DNA of 64,000 bases from Tenacibaculum discolor (GTDB taxonomy: Bacteria; Bacteroidota; Bacteroidia; Flavobacteriales; Flavobacteriaceae): the NCBI RefSeq assembly GCF_003664185.1, contig NZ_RCCS01000009.1, positions 1 through 64,000 on the forward strand, given 5' to 3'. This document shows, piece after piece, positions 26,304 to 35,867 of this stretch (position 1 is its first letter; every line of letters begins with the position of its first letter). The notes below the pieces were generated by a model. That model was given only the letters and a program-made list of their open reading frames with translations, was not told the origin of the DNA and made no database searches. The position numbers and the translations under genes are program-made.

Positions 26304-26591
26304 TTAGAAAAACTTTAAAAATGCTGTTAATAAAGCTACAGCAATTGTAGTTATTAACACTCCTCTTGCTCTATAATCTTGTTTCTTTTTTAAAAACACC
26401 CAAAAAACAAATAAATTAGGTATTGCTGCTAAAGCAATTACAGATCCTAATACTCCTCCTTCTCTTATCATAGAAATCGTTTCTGAAATACTAAGTTCTG
26501 AGATGTACTCTACATAAATAAAAAAGCCACAAGTTGTTGCCAACAATGAAACTATAATTCCTATTAATATTTCTTTTTTTATATGTCCCAT
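26304..26591 (-). CDS. Small three-helix membrane protein, unknown
   Basis: 95 residues with three hydrophobic stretches (about 8-28, 46-66 and 76-93). Its start overlaps the end of surE by 13 bases, so translation is probably coupled. No functional motif is recognised. Its place between surE and lpxB suggests an envelope role, which is inference only. Confidence 0.75.
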   Translation of the reverse strand: MGHIKKEILIGIIVSLLATTCGFFIYVEYISELSISETISMIREGGVLGSVIALAAIPNLFVFWVFLKKKQDYRARGVLITTIAVALLTAFLKFF

Positions 26592-27349
26592 GTGTGTAAT
26601 TTTTGAATTGCATGATGCGCTGTCATATCAAATTGAACTGGCACAACAGATATAAAACCATTTTCTAATGCCCAAACATCAGTATCCTGCCCTTTATCTC
26701 TGTTAATAAATTCTCCAGAGAGCCAATAATACTCTTTTCCAAAAGGACTTTTACGTTTATCAAACGTTTCTTTCCAATATCCATTCGCCTGTCTACAAAT
26801 ACGAATTCCTTTAATCTCGTTTTCTTTTAACTTAGGAATATTTACGTTTAAAATTACACCATCTGGTAATCCATTTAACAAAACATTTAACGCTATTTTT
26901 TCGATAAACTTACGTGCTGCTCTAAAATCGGCATGCCAATCAAAATCTAACAAAGAAAAACCTATTGCAGGAATACCTTCAATACCAGCTTCAACAGCAG
27001 CGCTCATGGTTCCTGAATAAATTACATTAATTGATGAGTTTGACCCATGATTAATTCCTGAAACACATAAATCTGGTGTGCGATTTAAAATTTCATTTTT
27101 TGCCATTTTAACGCAATCAGCTGGAGTACCCGAACAACTGTACTCAATTTGTGGACCTTCATCAATAGTAATTGGGTTACAGTGTAACACGTTATTCACA
27201 GTAATAGCATGTCCCATTCCGCTTTGCGGACTATCAGGTGCAACTACAACTACATCCCCAATTTTATTCATAATTTCAATTAACATACGAATACCAGGAG
27301 CAGTAATTCCATCATCATTCGTAACTAAAATCAAAGGTCTATCTTGCAT
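26579..27349 (-). CDS. surE: 5'-nucleotidase SurE
   Basis: Metal-dependent nucleoside monophosphatase linked to stress survival. 256 residues with the family signature LVTNDDGITAPG at the N-terminus, the metal-site SGINHGSN and YSGTMSAAVEAGIEGIPAIGFS. First gene of a four-gene operon (surE, membrane protein, lpxB, NlpC/P60). Confidence 0.97.
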   Translation of the reverse strand: MQDRPLILVTNDDGITAPGIRMLIEIMNKIGDVVVVAPDSPQSGMGHAITVNNVLHCNPITIDEGPQIEYSCSGTPADCVKMAKNEILNRTPDLCVSGINHGSNSSINVIYSGTMSAAVEAGIEGIPAIGFSLLDFDWHADFRAARKFIEKIALNVLLNGLPDGVILNVNIPKLKENEIKGIRICRQANGYWKETFDKRKSPFGKEYYWLSGEFINRDKGQDTDVWALENGFISVVPVQFDMTAHHAIQKLHTWDI

Positions 27350-27367
27350 AGTAAGTAAGTTTTACAA

Positions 27368-27375
27368 CAAATGTA
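27368..27375 (-). promoter_or_regulatory. -7 box of the surE operon
   Basis: TACATTTG on the minus strand, 18 bases before the surE ATG. The -33 region is poor. Confidence 0.5.
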
Positions 27376-27464
27376 ACATAAAAAAAGGATTCTATTTTTA
27401 ACATTTTGTAAAGACAGATTGGTTCATTTTATGTGTAAAATTGTGGTAATCAAACTCAAGCGTT

Positions 27465-27980
27465 ATGGTACGGATTATTGTTTATGTTACAGTTTTTGTT
27501 ATTTCTTCTTTTTTTTCAATTATTTCAGCACAAAATCCCCCAACAAAACCTTGTAATGAAGTAAACTATACCCAGTTTGATTTTTGGGTCGGAAATTGGA
27601 ATGTTTATAATACACAAGGAAAATTAATTGGTCATAACAACGTTATAAAAATGCCCAATGCATGTGCTATTCAAGAAAATTGGAGTTCTAAAACATCAAA
27701 AAGTCAAGGAACTAGTTATAACTATTATAACAAAACAGATAATACTTGGAACCAAGTTTGGATTGATAACACTGGATTTTCACTAGTTTTAAAAGGTTAT
27801 TTTAAAGATAATACTATGACTTTAAAAAGTAATCTTGTAAAAAATGACAAAGGCAATTATTACAACCAAATTACTTGGACAAAAAACAAAGATGGTTCTG
27901 TAACTCAAATTTGGGATTATCTCAATGAAGACCTTAAAAAGACTAAAGAAGTTTTTAGAGGCATTTATAAAAAGCAATAA
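27465..27980 (+). CDS. Secreted protein, DUF1579-like
   Basis: 171 residues with a signal peptide ending near IISAQ (about residue 23). The mature part begins with FDFWVGNWNV, a motif seen at the start of small lipocalin/DUF1579-like beta-barrels, and continues with regularly spaced Trp and aromatic strands (TWNQVWIDN, QITWTKNKDG). Probably a periplasmic ligand-binding barrel. Ligand unknown. Divergent from surE, 75 bases before prc. Confidence 0.6.
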   Translation: MVRIIVYVTVFVISSFFSIISAQNPPTKPCNEVNYTQFDFWVGNWNVYNTQGKLIGHNNVIKMPNACAIQENWSSKTSKSQGTSYNYYNKTDNTWNQVWIDNTGFSLVLKGYFKDNTMTLKSNLVKNDKGNYYNQITWTKNKDGSVTQIWDYLNEDLKKTKEVFRGIYKKQ

Positions 27981-28055
27981 AACTAAAAAATTGGCATTAT
28001 TTTAGTAGCTTAGCAACACAACGACTCAACACAAATTAAAAAGACAGAAGGTTTT

Positions 28056-30176
28056 ATGAAGACGAAGTTTATTATACCATTTTTAGCAATCACCCTTTTA
28101 TTTTCTAACTCTGTTAGTTCGAATACACTTCCTAATAACGATCCTGAAAAAGACCGTGTTATTGTTTACGTTTTAAAAAATATTTTAAGTAGATACCATT
28201 ACGTTCAAAAAAAGTTAAATGACGATTTTTCTGAACACGTATATACTACATTTATTGATGGTCTAGACCCTAATAAGCGTTATTTTACTCAAGAAGATTT
28301 AAAAGAATTTTCTCAATACAAGTATCAAATAGATAATCAACTAAGAGAATCTAATATTGATTTTTACAAATTAGTATATAAACGCTTTTTAGAAAAGATG
28401 GAGTCAGGTAAAAAGACCTATCGTTCATTATTAAAGCAACCTTTTAACTATAAGAAAAAGGAAGTTATTGATATTGATTATGACAAAGTTCCGTATGCTA
28501 AAAACGAAACCGAGTTGATTGACTATTGGAGAAAGCAATTAAAATTATCTATTTTAAGTAATATTGAAGATGCTGAAAATCAACAAAACGAGAAAGCAAA
28601 AAAAGATAAGAGCTTTAAAAAGAAAAGTTTTAAAGTTTTAGAAGCTGAGGCACGAAAAAAAGTCTTAAAAAATATGGACGACTTATACATGCGTATAGGT
28701 GAACTTGAAAACTCTGACTGGTATTCTACGTTTTTAAACAGCGTAGTAAGCGGTTTTGACCCACATACAACTTATATGTCTCCTCGAATTAAAACACGTT
28801 TCGACCAAGAGATGTCTGGTAAATTAGAAGGTATTGGAGCTCGTTTACAGAAAAAAGGAATTTACACTCACATTGTTGAATTAATTTCTGGAGGACCTGC
28901 ATGGAAACAAGGTGAATTAGAAGCTGATGATATTATTTTAAAAGTTGCTCAAGGAGATGAAGAACCTTTAGATATTGTTGGAATGCGTTTGGATGATGCT
29001 ATAAAGTTTATCAAAGGAAAAAAAGGAACAGAAGTTCGTTTAACTGTAAAGAAAAAGATTGATGGTTCTATTAAAGTCATCCCAATTATTAGAGATGTGG
29101 TTGAGCTTGAAGAAACTTTTGTGAAATCTAGTATAGTTGAAAAAAATGGTAAAAAATACGGAGTCATTAACCTTCCTAGGTTTTATATAGATTTCAACGA
29201 CTTAAGCCGTAGAGATGCAGCAAAAGACATGGAAAAAGAAATTGAGCGTTTGAAAGAAGAAGATGTTCAAGGTTTAATTGTTGATTTACGTGATAATGGA
29301 GGAGGGTCTTTAAAAACAGCTATTGAAATTGGTGGTTTATTTATCAACAAAGGACCTATTGTTCAAGTTAAATATCGTGGTGAAGAACCTTTAGTAAAAG
29401 TTGATACTGATCCAAAAATTCAATGGGAAGGACCATTAGTGGTAATGGTAAATGAATTTTCTGCTTCTGCTTCAGAAATTTTTGCTGCAGCAATGCAAGA
29501 CTACAAACGTGGTGTTATTATTGGCGGTAAACAAACTTATGGAAAAGGAACTGTACAAAATGTTTTACCTATAAACCGTTTTTATGAGCAATATCCTAAT
29601 GATTTAGGAGCTTTAAAAATGACCATTCAAAAATTTTATAGAATCAATGGTGGTTCTACTCAAATTGAAGGAGTATATTCTGATATTTCTTTACCTACCA
29701 GATATAGTTATATGGATTTTGGAGAACGTGATTTAGATGGTGCTTTACCTTGGGATAAGGTGCAACAAGCTAAATATACCACTACCAACTCATATAGTAA
29801 TTTTGCAGATGTTGTATACAATAGTAAGCAACGTGTAATGAACAACGAAAAATTTAATAAAATAAATGACTATGCTAAGTGGTTAAAGAAAAACCAAGAC
29901 GAAAGAGTGTACTCTTTAAACTATGATGCTTTTAAAAAGGAAAGCGAAGCTAAAACTAAAGAAGGAGAACAATTTAAAGACATTTTTAAATTTGATTCAC
30001 ACTTAACATTTGTTTCACCTAAATACGAGTTAAACCTATTTAAAAAGGATACTGTTTTAGAAGAAAAACGTGTTGCATGGCATAAAAACCTTCAGAAAGA
30101 TATATACATAAATGAAGCGCTAAACGTACTAAGCGAATTAAAAATGAACAACAACCATGTTGCTGTAAAACATTAA
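28056..30176 (+). CDS. prc: Carboxy-terminal processing peptidase (tail-specific protease)
   Basis: Periplasmic S41A peptidase that degrades proteins from their C-termini. 706 residues, typical of the long Prc/Tsp class. Signal peptide to about residue 21, a helical N-terminal domain, a PDZ domain (about 255-345, containing GIGARLQKKGIYTHI), the catalytic Ser in NEFSASASEIFA and the Lys in GKQTYGKGTVQ, then a long C-terminal domain of the DUF3340 type. A terminator follows directly. Confidence 0.95.
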   Translation: MKTKFIIPFLAITLLFSNSVSSNTLPNNDPEKDRVIVYVLKNILSRYHYVQKKLNDDFSEHVYTTFIDGLDPNKRYFTQEDLKEFSQYKYQIDNQLRESNIDFYKLVYKRFLEKMESGKKTYRSLLKQPFNYKKKEVIDIDYDKVPYAKNETELIDYWRKQLKLSILSNIEDAENQQNEKAKKDKSFKKKSFKVLEAEARKKVLKNMDDLYMRIGELENSDWYSTFLNSVVSGFDPHTTYMSPRIKTRFDQEMSGKLEGIGARLQKKGIYTHIVELISGGPAWKQGELEADDIILKVAQGDEEPLDIVGMRLDDAIKFIKGKKGTEVRLTVKKKIDGSIKVIPIIRDVVELEETFVKSSIVEKNGKKYGVINLPRFYIDFNDLSRRDAAKDMEKEIERLKEEDVQGLIVDLRDNGGGSLKTAIEIGGLFINKGPIVQVKYRGEEPLVKVDTDPKIQWEGPLVVMVNEFSASASEIFAAAMQDYKRGVIIGGKQTYGKGTVQNVLPINRFYEQYPNDLGALKMTIQKFYRINGGSTQIEGVYSDISLPTRYSYMDFGERDLDGALPWDKVQQAKYTTTNSYSNFADVVYNSKQRVMNNEKFNKINDYAKWLKKNQDERVYSLNYDAFKKESEAKTKEGEQFKDIFKFDSHLTFVSPKYELNLFKKDTVLEEKRVAWHKNLQKDIYINEALNVLSELKMNNNHVAVKH

Positions 30177-30180
30177 AAAA

Positions 30181-30210
30181 AAGGGTTCATTTGAACCCTT
30201 TTTCTTTTTT
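30181..30210 (+). terminator. Terminator after prc
   Basis: AAGGGTTC pairs with GAACCCTT around ATTT, then a T-rich run. It lies between the prc stop and the ATG of the next gene (30221). It also shows that the TTG at 30191 cannot be that gene's start. Confidence 0.85.
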
Positions 30211-30220
30211 CACTCTTTTT

Positions 30221-30835
30221 ATGCTAAAAAACACTTTTTTAAACTTGTTAGCTACCTACTCAAACGATAACAGTCTCAACATCTTGTTATGGAAAGAAAT
30301 AGTTGAGAGTTATTCTGATAAAAAGAGATACTATCACACATTAGAACACCTTGAGAGTTTACTTATTCAACTTACTAAAATAAAAACCGAAATAAACCAT
30401 TGGGACACAATTTTATTCACGCTGTTTTATCATGATATCATCTACAACTCTTTAAAAAGTAATAATGAAGAAAAAAGCGCTGAATTAGCTATTAAAAGAA
30501 TGAAACAACTCTTAGTACCCACAAAAATTATAGAAAATTGTTATTCTCAGATTTTAGCTACTAAATCTCATAAAACCTCTGAAGATTCAGATACCAATTA
30601 CTTTATTGATGCTGATTTATCTATTTTAGGTCAAGACTGGGAAGTATACACTCAGTATTATAAAAATGTACGAAAAGAATATGCTATTTATCCTAATATG
30701 ATTTATAACTCAGGTAGAAAAAAAGCATTACAGCATTTCCTAAGGATGGAAAATATATTTAAGACAGAATATTTTTATCTAAAGTTTGAAGAAACTGCTC
30801 GTATAAATATTCAAAGAGAAATTGAGCTTTTATAA
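30221..30835 (+). CDS. HD-superfamily predicted phosphohydrolase
   Basis: 204 residues from the ATG at 30221 (MLKNTFLNLL). The longer reading from TTG 30191 starts within the prc terminator and is rejected. Motifs YHTLEHLESL and LFYHDIIYN give the His and His-Asp metal ligands, and a later FIDADLSILGQ supplies a further Asp, as in the COG4339 group. Nucleotide-type substrates are possible; the real one is unknown. It overlaps the convergent DUF2797 gene by 6 bases. Confidence 0.8.
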   Translation: MLKNTFLNLLATYSNDNSLNILLWKEIVESYSDKKRYYHTLEHLESLLIQLTKIKTEINHWDTILFTLFYHDIIYNSLKSNNEEKSAELAIKRMKQLLVPTKIIENCYSQILATKSHKTSEDSDTNYFIDADLSILGQDWEVYTQYYKNVRKEYAIYPNMIYNSGRKKALQHFLRMENIFKTEYFYLKFEETARINIQREIELL

Positions 30836-31624
30836 CAGCTCAATTTTAACTACTAACCCTTCATTAGAACGAACATTAAACACTGTTTCATCCTCAAACA
30901 TTAAGTATTGTCCTTTAATACCTACCAATTTACCTGTGTATGTTTCTTCCTTTTCTAAACTTAAGCTTTTAGGTTTTTTAGGAAACTTTTCAACTGGAAA
31001 CTGAATATTCGTTTCAGTATTATTAGCTATGTAGTATTCTTTAGCTTCATCAGGAATAAACTCTTGTAATTTTTCTCGCCATTCAACCAAGTTTTCATCC
31101 TTAATATCGTTTTTCAGCATGGTTCTCCAATTTGTTTTATCAGCAACATGCTCCTTTAGGGCTACCTCGGTAATCCCTGCTAAATAACGATTAGGTACCT
31201 CAACAATTTCAATGGCCTCATGTGCCCCTTGATCTATCCAACGAGTTGGTACTTGTTGTTTTCTCGTTACTCCCACCTTTACATTACTTGAATTTGCTAA
31301 ATACACAATGTGTGGTTGTAACTGTACCTTTTTTTCGTACTCCAAATCTCTATCTTCTTCTCCTAAATGTGCTTTACTTAATTCAGGACGCATTATCCAA
31401 TCACCTGCAGTTGGAGTTTCAAAAAAGCATTTTTTACAAAAACCTTGACGATAGATTTTTTTTTCTAAATGACAGTTTAAACACTCATAGGTAACAAAAG
31501 TCAAGGTTAACTCCTTATTCAATAACTGATTCATATTCAAAAAATCAGCCCCCATATCTAAATAGTATTGAACTGTACTTAAATTTTCAGTAGGCATTTT
31601 TTTTAAAACTCCTTGGTATTGCAT
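30830..31624 (-). CDS. DUF2797 domain protein
   Basis: 264 residues. A probable zinc site lies in CLNCHLEKKIYRQGFCKKC (about 49-67). The central segment VYLANSSNVKVGVTR followed by RWIDQGAHEA resembles the fold start of GIY-YIG-like domains. It matches the family DUF2797, whose function is unknown. A -7-like TAATTTTG (31653-31660, minus) lies 29 bases upstream. Confidence 0.85.
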   Translation of the reverse strand: MQYQGVLKKMPTENLSTVQYYLDMGADFLNMNQLLNKELTLTFVTYECLNCHLEKKIYRQGFCKKCFFETPTAGDWIMRPELSKAHLGEEDRDLEYEKKVQLQPHIVYLANSSNVKVGVTRKQQVPTRWIDQGAHEAIEIVEVPNRYLAGITEVALKEHVADKTNWRTMLKNDIKDENLVEWREKLQEFIPDEAKEYYIANNTETNIQFPVEKFPKKPKSLSLEKEETYTGKLVGIKGQYLMFEDETVFNVRSNEGLVVKIELL

Positions 31625-31690
31625 GTCTTAAATTTTGTTACATTTAGCTTCACAAAATTACAGTAAAAAAATTGAATTAAGAGTTAATCT

Positions 31691-33199
31691 ATGACGTTTC
31701 CATTTATAAATTCCATCATTTCTTGGTTCTTAAAAAAGCGTAAACATCAAGTGGAATTATTTTTAAAATATCCTATTGATGTTCAGAATGAGCTATTACT
31801 AAAGCTTGTAAGTGCTGCTAAAAATACTGAGTTTGGGAAACAACAAGATTTCTCTTCAATTAAAAGTTATACTGACTTTGCTAACAATGTTCCCATTCAA
31901 CGTTATGAAAGTATTGAACCACTTATTGAACGTTGTAGAAAAGGAGAACAAAATTTATTTTGGCCTACGCCTATACGTTGGTTTGCAAAATCAAGTGGTA
32001 CTACTAATGCAAAAAGCAAGTTTATCCCTGTAAGTGATGAAGCTATTGAGTATTGTCATTTTAAAGCAGGAAAAGACATGTTATGTTTATATATAAACAA
32101 TAACGAAAACGCAAAGCTTTTTACTGGTAAGGGACTGCGTTTGGGTGGAAGTTCAGCAGTATATGAAGATAACAACACTTATTTTGGTGATTTATCTGCA
32201 ATAATTATTGAAAACATGCCTTTTTGGGCAGATTTTAGCTCAGCTCCAAGGCAAGAAACTGCATTGATGGGTGAATGGGAGGCAAAAATGGAAGCTATTA
32301 TTAATGAAACTATTCATGAAAATATTACAAGTTTAGTTGGTGTTCCTTCTTGGATGTTAGTTTTATTAAATAGAGTATTAGAGAAAACAGGAAAGAATAA
32401 TATTTTAGAGGTTTGGCCTAATCTGGAGGTTTACTTTCACGGAGGAATAAACTTCAATCCATACAGAGAACAGTATAAGAAACTCATTCCAAGAGACGAT
32501 TTTAAATATTATGAAACCTATAATGCATCAGAAGGTTTTTTTGCTATTCAAGACCGAAATGATTCTGATGAAATGCTATTAATGTTAGACTACGGAATTT
32601 TTTATGAGTTTATTCCAATGAGTGAATACAATGGAGAAAACTCTAAGGCTATTCCTCTTTCTGAAGTAAAAAAAGATATTAATTACGCCATTATTATTAC
32701 CACAAACGGTGGCTTATGGCGTTATTTGATAGGAGATACCGTTAAGTTTACCTCAACCGATCCCTATCGTATAAAAATTACTGGACGTACTAAACATCAT
32801 ATTAATGTTTTTGGCGAAGAGTTAATTATTGAAAATGCTGAAGATGCTTTAAAAGTAGCTAGTGATAAAACCAACTGTGAAATTAAAGAATATACTGTTG
32901 GCCCTATTTTTATGAATGGTAAAGAGAATGGTGCGCATGAGTGGATTATTGAGTTTAAAAAAGCTCCTGAAAACCTCACCTTTTTTACTGAAGAGTTAGA
33001 TAATGCTTTAAAAAATTGTAATTCTGACTATGAAGCTAAACGTTATAATAATATGACTTTAGCAATGCCTAAGATACATCAAGCCCGTAAAGGTTTGTTT
33101 TATGATTGGATGAAAGAAAAAGGAAAATTAGGTGGACAACATAAAATTCCTCGTTTATCAAATAATCGTGATTTTGTTGAGGAGCTTTTGAAATTATAA
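31691..33199 (+). CDS. GH3-family acyl-adenylate/amidosynthetase-like protein
   Basis: 502 residues, related to plant GH3 auxin-amido synthetases of the ANL adenylating superfamily. Visible are the ATP-binding Ser/Thr motif WFAKSSGTTNAKSKFIP, YNASEGFFAIQD, and the hinge region WRYLIGDTVKF plus ITGRTKHHINVFGEEL. Full length. In bacteria the substrate is unknown; conjugating an acyl acid to an amino group is the family expectation. Confidence 0.9.
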   Translation: MTFPFINSIISWFLKKRKHQVELFLKYPIDVQNELLLKLVSAAKNTEFGKQQDFSSIKSYTDFANNVPIQRYESIEPLIERCRKGEQNLFWPTPIRWFAKSSGTTNAKSKFIPVSDEAIEYCHFKAGKDMLCLYINNNENAKLFTGKGLRLGGSSAVYEDNNTYFGDLSAIIIENMPFWADFSSAPRQETALMGEWEAKMEAIINETIHENITSLVGVPSWMLVLLNRVLEKTGKNNILEVWPNLEVYFHGGINFNPYREQYKKLIPRDDFKYYETYNASEGFFAIQDRNDSDEMLLMLDYGIFYEFIPMSEYNGENSKAIPLSEVKKDINYAIIITTNGGLWRYLIGDTVKFTSTDPYRIKITGRTKHHINVFGEELIIENAEDALKVASDKTNCEIKEYTVGPIFMNGKENGAHEWIIEFKKAPENLTFFTEELDNALKNCNSDYEAKRYNNMTLAMPKIHQARKGLFYDWMKEKGKLGGQHKIPRLSNNRDFVEELLKL

Positions 33200-33204
33200 A
33201 CGTA

Positions 33205-33675
33205 CTACTCTGTTTTAATTTTAATAGGCAATTGATATTTTGTTACTACTGGAATCCCTCTTTTAGTAGCTGGACTTATTCTTGGGAGTTTTTCTATTGC
33301 TAACTTTACAATACTATCTAATTCTGGTAATTGATTGGTAACAGTATCAGGTGTAGTTAGTTCAACTAAAACAAACTCCCCTTCCTTATTAATCAAAATA
33401 TCAATTAAAACTTCTTCATCTAAGCTATTTTTAGTAACAAAATTATGTTGTTTTAATTTAGTTGTTATTCTTCTATGAATTTCTTTTCTAAAACAATTGG
33501 CTTTAGCTTCATCTAGTAAATCTTTACATTTATAAAAAGAAGGAGATATATCTACTTTTGTAAAATCTACAATAGTATCCAAAGCTTGTGCACTATTCTT
33601 TTTTGGGTATGAAAAGAAGTCGCAAGAAGAACATAGCAAAGCACAAATTAAAAAAGCCACATAGCGAAAACTCAT
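33205..33675 (-). CDS. Lipoprotein with TonB C-terminal-like domain
   Basis: 156 residues from the ATG at 33675 (MSFRYVAFLI); an in-frame ATG at 33702 adds nine residues before the signal peptide and is unlikely. Lipobox LLCSSC. The second half (CKDLLDEAKANCFRKEIHRRI, LIDILINKEGEFV, LPRISPATKRGIPVVTKYQLPIKI) matches the flavobacterial version of the TonB C-terminal domain. It lacks the TonB inner-membrane anchor and proline-rich linker, so it is not a standard energy transducer. Follows the TPR gene on the same strand. Confidence 0.75.
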   Translation of the reverse strand: MSFRYVAFLICALLCSSCDFFSYPKKNSAQALDTIVDFTKVDISPSFYKCKDLLDEAKANCFRKEIHRRITTKLKQHNFVTKNSLDEEVLIDILINKEGEFVLVELTTPDTVTNQLPELDSIVKLAIEKLPRISPATKRGIPVVTKYQLPIKIKTE

Positions 33676-33711
33676 CTTATTGATTTTAAGATGAATATAC
33701 AAAATTAAATA

Positions 33712-34989
33712 CTATTGTAAAATCTCTCCTTGTAAGAAATAGTACTTTTTAATTTCTTTTAACCTTTCTTTAGCGTGCTTAGTTAATACAGAATCTTTTC
33801 TTTCAAAACGGTTTACATAATTTTTATAATGTTTGTAAGCTATTCGTTTATCCTTGTAATAGTCTTCACTAGTTTTTGCTAGTTGGTACAATGCTTTATA
33901 ATTTTTCCTATTCTCTTCAAAAGATTTTTTATATGATTTAAGTTCTTCTTTAGGGTTACCTAATTCTTTATAAACTCTTGCTAATTGATAATATTCAACA
34001 TCTCTGGGTTCTTTACCAGCAAAAGTTGCCACCATATAATCTAACTGAGCTTTGTAAAATTTTTTCTTTTCAAAATTAATATCACCTAGATAGGTATAGG
34101 CTTTAAAATCTGATTTATCTATTCTTATGGCTTTATTAAAATACTTTTTTGCCTCTTCGTATTTCTTTAGATTAAAATAACTACGCCCTAGCATTTTTTG
34201 CGTGTAATGTTCGTTGGGTTCTATAGTATCTATCCTTTTTAAAAATTGAATAGCCTCAGTAAACTTTTCTTCTCTATATAAATTATTAATTTTTAACTTA
34301 TTTAAATTAATATGATTAGGGTTTACTACCAAGCCTCTATTTATAAATATGTTTGCTGAATCTTTATCATGTAATAAAGTATAAGCTAATGCTAAGTGAT
34401 GAATAGATTTAATGTGGGTTGTATCATTTTTATAAGCCTCTAAAAAACTGTTTATTTTTAGATTTCGTTTTTTTAACATTCCATAAGCAATTCCCAAACG
34501 GTAATGATAATTTGCATTCGTGCTATCTTGCTTAATAATATTTTTAAAAGTATCAATCGCTTTGGCTGGTTGCTTTGTTTGTGCATACAATTTTCCTAAC
34601 TGATACTTTATAAGTAAGTTTTCAGCATCTTTACTTATAATACCTTCATAAACATCAATAGCTTTTTGTAGCTTTTTCTCTTTTTTATATGCTTTTGCCA
34701 ACCTTATTTTTACTGAATAATCATCTTTTAACTCCAATGCCTTTTCATAATATAAAGAGGCTTTTTTATAATTATCAATTGAAGCGTAAATAGATGCTAC
34801 TTTTGAAGTTGATTGAAAAGTAGTATCTAACTCATGTAACTTTGCTAATGCTGTTTGGTAGCGTCCTATATTTACTAAACTATCAATAGTTTTAAAAGCC
34901 GAAACTTGCGCCTCGACTTTTATAATTCCTACTACAAAAACAATAAGTAAAATTTTATTTTTCACGTTTCTATTTTGGGTGTTGTTCAT
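33712..34989 (-). CDS. Exported TPR-repeat protein
   Basis: 425 residues with an N-terminal hydrophobic segment (about 12-27, ending VEAQ). About nine tetratricopeptide repeats follow (for example YASIDNYKKASLYYEKALEL and YFNLKKYEEAKKYFNKAI). A protein-interaction scaffold of the envelope. It lies 36 bases before the TonB-C-like lipoprotein gene, and the two may be one operon. Confidence 0.85.
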   Translation of the reverse strand: MNNTQNRNVKNKILLIVFVVGIIKVEAQVSAFKTIDSLVNIGRYQTALAKLHELDTTFQSTSKVASIYASIDNYKKASLYYEKALELKDDYSVKIRLAKAYKKEKKLQKAIDVYEGIISKDAENLLIKYQLGKLYAQTKQPAKAIDTFKNIIKQDSTNANYHYRLGIAYGMLKKRNLKINSFLEAYKNDTTHIKSIHHLALAYTLLHDKDSANIFINRGLVVNPNHINLNKLKINNLYREEKFTEAIQFLKRIDTIEPNEHYTQKMLGRSYFNLKKYEEAKKYFNKAIRIDKSDFKAYTYLGDINFEKKKFYKAQLDYMVATFAGKEPRDVEYYQLARVYKELGNPKEELKSYKKSFEENRKNYKALYQLAKTSEDYYKDKRIAYKHYKNYVNRFERKDSVLTKHAKERLKEIKKYYFLQGEILQ

Positions 34990-35016
34990 TGGTTATCTGT
35001 GACCAAGATAATTATT

Positions 35017-35163
35017 TTATTTCACCTCAAAAGTAATTGGTAGAGTGTACCCTACTCGTACTTTTTTTCCTCCGTGTTCACCTGGTTGCATTTGTGGCAA
35101 TTTTTGTGCCATTTTTTCTTTAATACTAGATAAGGATTTCTTCCTTTCTAAGCAATTACTTTT
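35017..35163 (-). pseudogene. Remnant of a TonB C-terminal domain gene
   Basis: On the minus strand, 48 codons are open between stops at 35164-35166 and 35017-35019. They read SNCLERKKSLSSIKEKM, then AQKLPQMQPGEHGGKKVRVG, then YTLPITFEVK. The second half is a clear end of a TonB C-terminal domain (compare LPRISPATKRG...YQLPIKI in the lipoprotein at 33205). The first half resembles the start of the same domain (KANCFRKEIHRR), so the middle part seems deleted. No signal peptide or anchor remains. The flanking part of 34990-35286 shows nothing else. Confidence 0.7.
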
Positions 35164-35258
35164 TTATCTTTTCCGATTTAAAATTGTATATAAATTCTTC
35201 GTTTTTCTAAAGACAATCCCTATTTGTTTTAGTTAACAAGTATGTAACAAAGCTTTCA

Positions 35259-35266
35259 TATCTTCG
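35259..35266 (+). promoter_or_regulatory. Possible -7 box for the DUF456 gene
   Basis: TATCTTCG, one mismatch from TAnnTTTG, 20 bases before the ATG. Confidence 0.35.
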
Positions 35267-35286
35267 TCTTATCTATAAAAAAGTTA

Positions 35287-35787
35287 ATGGATATATTTTT
35301 AGTTATACTCGGTTTTGTATTTGCTTGTCTAGGAATTATTGGCTCATTTTTACCAGTATTACCAGGCCCTATTACTAGCTGGGTAGGTTTGTTATTATTA
35401 CATTTAACAAAAGTAGTTCCTCAAAATTGGACATTTTTAGGAATCACTTTAGCTATTGCTGTCATTATATTTTTTCTTGATTACTTTATCCCTGCAATGG
35501 GAACTAAACGATTTGGAGGCACGAAATATGGAGTATACGGTACTACTATTGGTTTAATTATTGGATTACTCTCCCCTATTCCTTTCGGAATTTTAATTGG
35601 CGCTTTTGTAGGTGCTTTGGTTGGTGAATTAATTTATGATAGTAAAGACACTAACAGAGCAATCAAAGCATCATTTGGTGCTTTCTTGGGCTTTTTAGCT
35701 TCTGCTACAATTAAATTTTCTATATCTATAGTATTCTTAGTACTGTTTTTTGTTAAGTTCTGGGAGTATAAAGCCGCTTTTTTTTAG
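35287..35787 (+). CDS. DUF456 integral membrane protein
   Basis: 166 residues, almost entirely hydrophobic. Glycine-rich helices include FLPVLPGPITSWVGLLLLHL, GTKRFGGTKYGVYGTTIG and PFGILIGAFVGALVGELIYD. This is the typical DUF456 pattern with two glycine-rich hairpins. Function unknown. Monocistronic between the TonB remnant and lysS. Confidence 0.88.
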   Translation: MDIFLVILGFVFACLGIIGSFLPVLPGPITSWVGLLLLHLTKVVPQNWTFLGITLAIAVIIFFLDYFIPAMGTKRFGGTKYGVYGTTIGLIIGLLSPIPFGILIGAFVGALVGELIYDSKDTNRAIKASFGAFLGFLASATIKFSISIVFLVLFFVKFWEYKAAFF

Positions 35788-35829
35788 GAAAAAGTTTTTT
35801 TTTACATTTTAATTCTAACTAATAACTCT

Positions 35830-35857
35830 AAGATTTCTCTCTTCGGTCGAAATGACG
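35830..35857 (+). repeat. Half copy of a dispersed inverted repeat
   Basis: The 28 bases match 24 of 28 positions of 50264-50291, including the core TCGAAATGAC. Here the left arm (TCATTTCGA) is missing, so this is a truncated copy. Confidence 0.6.
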
Positions 35858-35867
35858 ATTAATTATT

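Noticed and set aside
35045..35236. Plus-strand reading of 63 residues in the TPR-DUF456 gap
   Set aside because: The opposite strand encodes a recognisable TonB domain end, which explains the open frame here. The plus-strand product has no recognisable features.
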